NCBI RefSeq assembly: GCF_020164785.1
Contig: NZ_JAIUGX010000005.1
Coordinates: forward strand, 186,001 to 250,000
Direction of reading: 5' to 3'
Source: Mesorhizobium sp. ES1-1
GTDB taxonomy: Bacteria > Pseudomonadota > Alphaproteobacteria > Rhizobiales > Rhizobiaceae
Length of the DNA: 64,000 nucleotides
Shown here: positions 61,917 through 64,000 of the stretch, in pieces
How positions within the stretch are numbered: position 1 is the stretch's first letter
Layout: every line of letters begins with the position of its first letter
Translations under genes and position numbers: made by a program
Notes under the pieces: model-generated
The model's input: only the letters and a program-made list of their open reading frames with translations
Databases searched by the model: none
What the model was told of the DNA's origin: nothing

Positions 61917-64000
61917 ATGGCCGCCAGCGACACGCTTCTGCGACTGCGATACCGGTTCGTGCCGGATCGCCTGTTCGGAGAACTCCTCACCAAGAGCTGG
62001 ATTGACAACGTCATTCCCGCACTGGCGCTGGTGGCCACGGTTCTGATCATGGTCTGGATCATTCCGGGCTTCCTGTCGGTCGGGACGTTCTCGGATCTTG
62101 CCCGGCAGTTGTCCGAGTTCGGGCTGGTCGCACTGGCGCTGACGATCGTCATCCTGTCGGGCGGGATCGACCTCTCGGTCGGTTCGATGTTCGCGCTTTG
62201 CGTGCTGGCCGCCTTGGTGTCGATGAATGTGCTCGGCCTGCCGGTCGGCGTGGCGCTGGCGGCGACGCTTGCCACGGGCATTGTCTGCGGCCTCCTGAAC
62301 GGGGTCCTGATCGGCTATCTCAGGCTGCGCGCCTTCATCACCACGCTGGTGACGCTGGTCATCTACCGCGCGCTCTACGACATCATCTTCCCGCGCGTGG
62401 CCAGCGCGATCGTCGGTTCGATGCCGGTGTCACCGACATGGGACCTGATCGGCTTCGGATCGTTCCACGGCGTGCCCGTCTCATTCATCATCTTCGTGGT
62501 GATCGCTGTGGGCGCGCATATCCTTCTGTCTCGCCTGAGGCCAGGCTGGCGCCTGCGCGCCGTCGGCGGTGCGCGCCGCTCCGCCTACAATGCCGGCATC
62601 AACGTCAAGCTCACCGTCTGCCTCGCCTATGTCGCCTCGGGCATACTGACGGCGACGGCGGCCTTCCTGTTCTCCGCCCGGCTCGGCAGCACCGGCGCCG
62701 ACACTGGCATCGGGATGGAGATCGCGGTGCTGACGGCGGTCGTGCTGGGTGGCGTTTCGCTCGGCGGCGGCCGCGGCTCGGTCGGCAATGCGGTGATCGG
62801 CTCGATCCTGGTGCTGATCCTGACCAGCGGCCTCATCCGCCTGTCGATGCCCGGCTCGGTCAACCAGCTGATCCTCGGCCTGGTCTTGATCGCGGCGGTG
62901 CTCTTCGACGCCAAATGGGTAAAGAACCGCGGCAAGCTCCTGAACAAGGTCTATATATCGCCGACCTACCTGAAGCTTGCCGAGCAGAAAGCCCGCGACG
63001 AGAACGACGTGCTGGCCGTCAACGACAGGCTTGGCGCCACGCAACTGATCGGGCTGGGTCAGGTCGAAGGGCCCGAAGACGTGGTGCTCGACCGGGACGA
63101 CAATCTCTACACGGGTACCCGGCACGGCACGATCGTGCGCTTCCTGGCGCCCGACTATGCGCGCAGCGAGGTTTTCGCCCGCATCGGCGGTCACCCGCTG
63201 GGTCTCGCCTTCGCGCCGAATGGCGATCTGCTGACCTGCGTCGGCGGCATGGGCGTCTACCGCGTCGCGCCCGATGGCAAGGTCGCGAAGGTCACCGATG
63301 AAACCAACCGCAGCCTGCTCTCGGTGATCGACGATTCCCGCTTGCGGCTTCCCGACGACCTCGACGTCGCGCCCGACGGGCGCATCTTCTTCAGCGAGGC
63401 GACGATCCGCTATGAAATGTCGGAATGGGCGGTCGATGCGCTGGAGGGCAGGGGCAATGGCCGCCTGATCTGCCATGACCCGAAGACCGGCTCGACGCGC
63501 ACCATGCTGCGCGGCCTGATCTTCCCCAATGGCGTCACCATCTGCCGCGACGGCCAGTCGCTGCTGTTCGCCGAGACCTGGGCGTGCCGCATCAACCGCT
63601 ATTGGTTCGACGGGCCCAACAAGGGCAAGCGTGAAATCTTTCTCGACAATCTTCCCGGCTATCCCGACAACCTCAACCGCGGCTCGGACGGCACCTACTG
63701 GATCGCGCTGCTCGGCATGCGCACCAAGACCTTCGACCTGGCGATGCGCAAGCCCGCCTTCCGCCGCCGCATGGCCAGGCGCATCGCCGCCGATGAATGG
63801 ATGTTTCCCAACATCAATCGCGGCTGCGTGCTGCGCGTCTCGGCAAGCGGCGAGATCATCGACGCGCTGTGGGATCAAGCCGGCGAGAACCATCCCTCGA
63901 TCACCTCGACCTGCGAGCACAAGGGCTGGCTCTATCTCGGCGGTGTGTCCAACAACCGCATCGGCCGCGTCCGCATCGAAGGCGCCGACCCGGAATGGAC
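61917..64000 (+). CDS. CUT2 permease fused to a strictosidine-synthase/SMP-30-like lactonase propeller (partial)
   Basis: At least 694 residues; the gene runs off the window. Residues about 1-340 are an RbsC-like permease (LTIVILSGGIDLSVGSMFAL; LTAVVLGGVSLGGGRGSVGN). After a linker a beta-propeller begins near residue 375 that resembles APMAP/strictosidine-synthase-like and SMP-30 gluconolactonase proteins: EGPEDVVLD, LPDDLDVAPDGRIFFSEAT, FPNGVTICRDGQSLLFAET and LPGYPDNLNRGSDGTYWIAL hold acidic and Asn residues at the positions of the metal ligands. RbsC-type permeases end in the cytoplasm, so the propeller should hydrolyse a lactone as it enters the cell. The frame is continuous across the join. 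Confidence 0.87.
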   Translation, partial: MAASDTLLRLRYRFVPDRLFGELLTKSWIDNVIPALALVATVLIMVWIIPGFLSVGTFSDLARQLSEFGLVALALTIVILSGGIDLSVGSMFALCVLAALVSMNVLGLPVGVALAATLATGIVCGLLNGVLIGYLRLRAFITTLVTLVIYRALYDIIFPRVASAIVGSMPVSPTWDLIGFGSFHGVPVSFIIFVVIAVGAHILLSRLRPGWRLRAVGGARRSAYNAGINVKLTVCLAYVASGILTATAAFLFSARLGSTGADTGIGMEIAVLTAVVLGGVSLGGGRGSVGNAVIGSILVLILTSGLIRLSMPGSVNQLILGLVLIAAVLFDAKWVKNRGKLLNKVYISPTYLKLAEQKARDENDVLAVNDRLGATQLIGLGQVEGPEDVVLDRDDNLYTGTRHGTIVRFLAPDYARSEVFARIGGHPLGLAFAPNGDLLTCVGGMGVYRVAPDGKVAKVTDETNRSLLSVIDDSRLRLPDDLDVAPDGRIFFSEATIRYEMSEWAVDALEGRGNGRLICHDPKTGSTRTMLRGLIFPNGVTICRDGQSLLFAETWACRINRYWFDGPNKGKREIFLDNLPGYPDNLNRGSDGTYWIALLGMRTKTFDLAMRKPAFRRRMARRIAADEWMFPNINRGCVLRVSASGEIIDALWDQAGENHPSITSTCEHKGWLYLGGVSNNRIGRVRIEGADPEW

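Noticed and set aside
1..64000. CRISPR arrays, tRNA or rRNA genes, insertion sequences, prophage or integrase genes
   Set aside because: Looked for regularly spaced repeats, cloverleaf-like stretches, transposase or integrase motifs and terminal inverted repeats; none was seen.

Overview
The window is 64 kb of high-GC, densely packed bacterial DNA, with many 1-8 base overlaps between consecutive genes and almost no non-coding DNA outside divergent promoters. The content (FixK/FNR-controlled cbb3 oxidase, many ABC uptake operons with adjacent catabolic enzymes, DhaK-type kinases, MocR and DeoR regulators) points to an alphaproteobacterium of the Rhizobiales, most like Mesorhizobium. That placement rests on gene content and protein resemblance, not on a marker gene. 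No rRNA, tRNA, CRISPR array, insertion sequence or integrase was seen.

Region 1 (1-9365), respiration and envelope: ccoO (cut by the window edge) and ccoN on the minus strand behind a perfect FixK/FNR box face a cyoABCD quinol oxidase operon on the plus strand. A PQQ-type sugar dehydrogenase lipoprotein with a DUF2231 membrane protein, and a YihY/BrkB membrane protein, follow.

Region 2 (9413-23507), a polyol-type catabolic locus: a DeoR regulator and a class I aldolase lie opposite a 13-gene unit. That unit holds a CUT1 ABC importer with two non-identical ATPases, a small membrane protein, DhaK, DhaL, LsrF, an SDR, a fused DhaK-DhaL kinase, a TIM-like isomerase and an RpiB-like isomerase. 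The kinase/isomerase set fits tetrulose phosphates going to D-erythrose-4-phosphate; LsrF is unexpected there.

Region 3 (23564-33170), CoA-linked acid uptake: a Liv-type ABC transporter operon with a hotdog thioesterase, VOC protein, acyl-CoA synthetase and MDR reductase, apparently controlled by a divergent TetR regulator that carries an N-terminal hotdog domain and faces a near-perfect palindrome.

Region 4 (33418-54294), an apparent sigma-54 regulon: four consensus -24/-12 promoters surround one AcoR-like sigma-54 activator. They drive (i) a Dpp-type transporter with a serine hydrolase, (ii) LLM monooxygenase, FAD oxidase, aldehyde dehydrogenase and RidA, (iii) flavin reductase and a DAO-type FAD enzyme, and (iv) a polyamine-type transporter with a fused PotB-PotC permease and an imine-reductase-like enzyme. 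Together these look like a pathway for an N-containing compound, with a LLM/flavin-reductase/RidA trio resembling RutA/RutF/RutC.

Region 5 (54520-64000): an EAL-PAS-PAS protein, a VapBC-like toxin-antitoxin pair, and a MocR regulator divergent from a degradative (class II) HMG-CoA reductase followed by ribose-type ABC genes. The last permease, which runs off the window, is fused to a strictosidine-synthase/SMP-30-like lactonase propeller. A mevalonate or mevalonolactone uptake and degradation locus is the simplest hypothesis.
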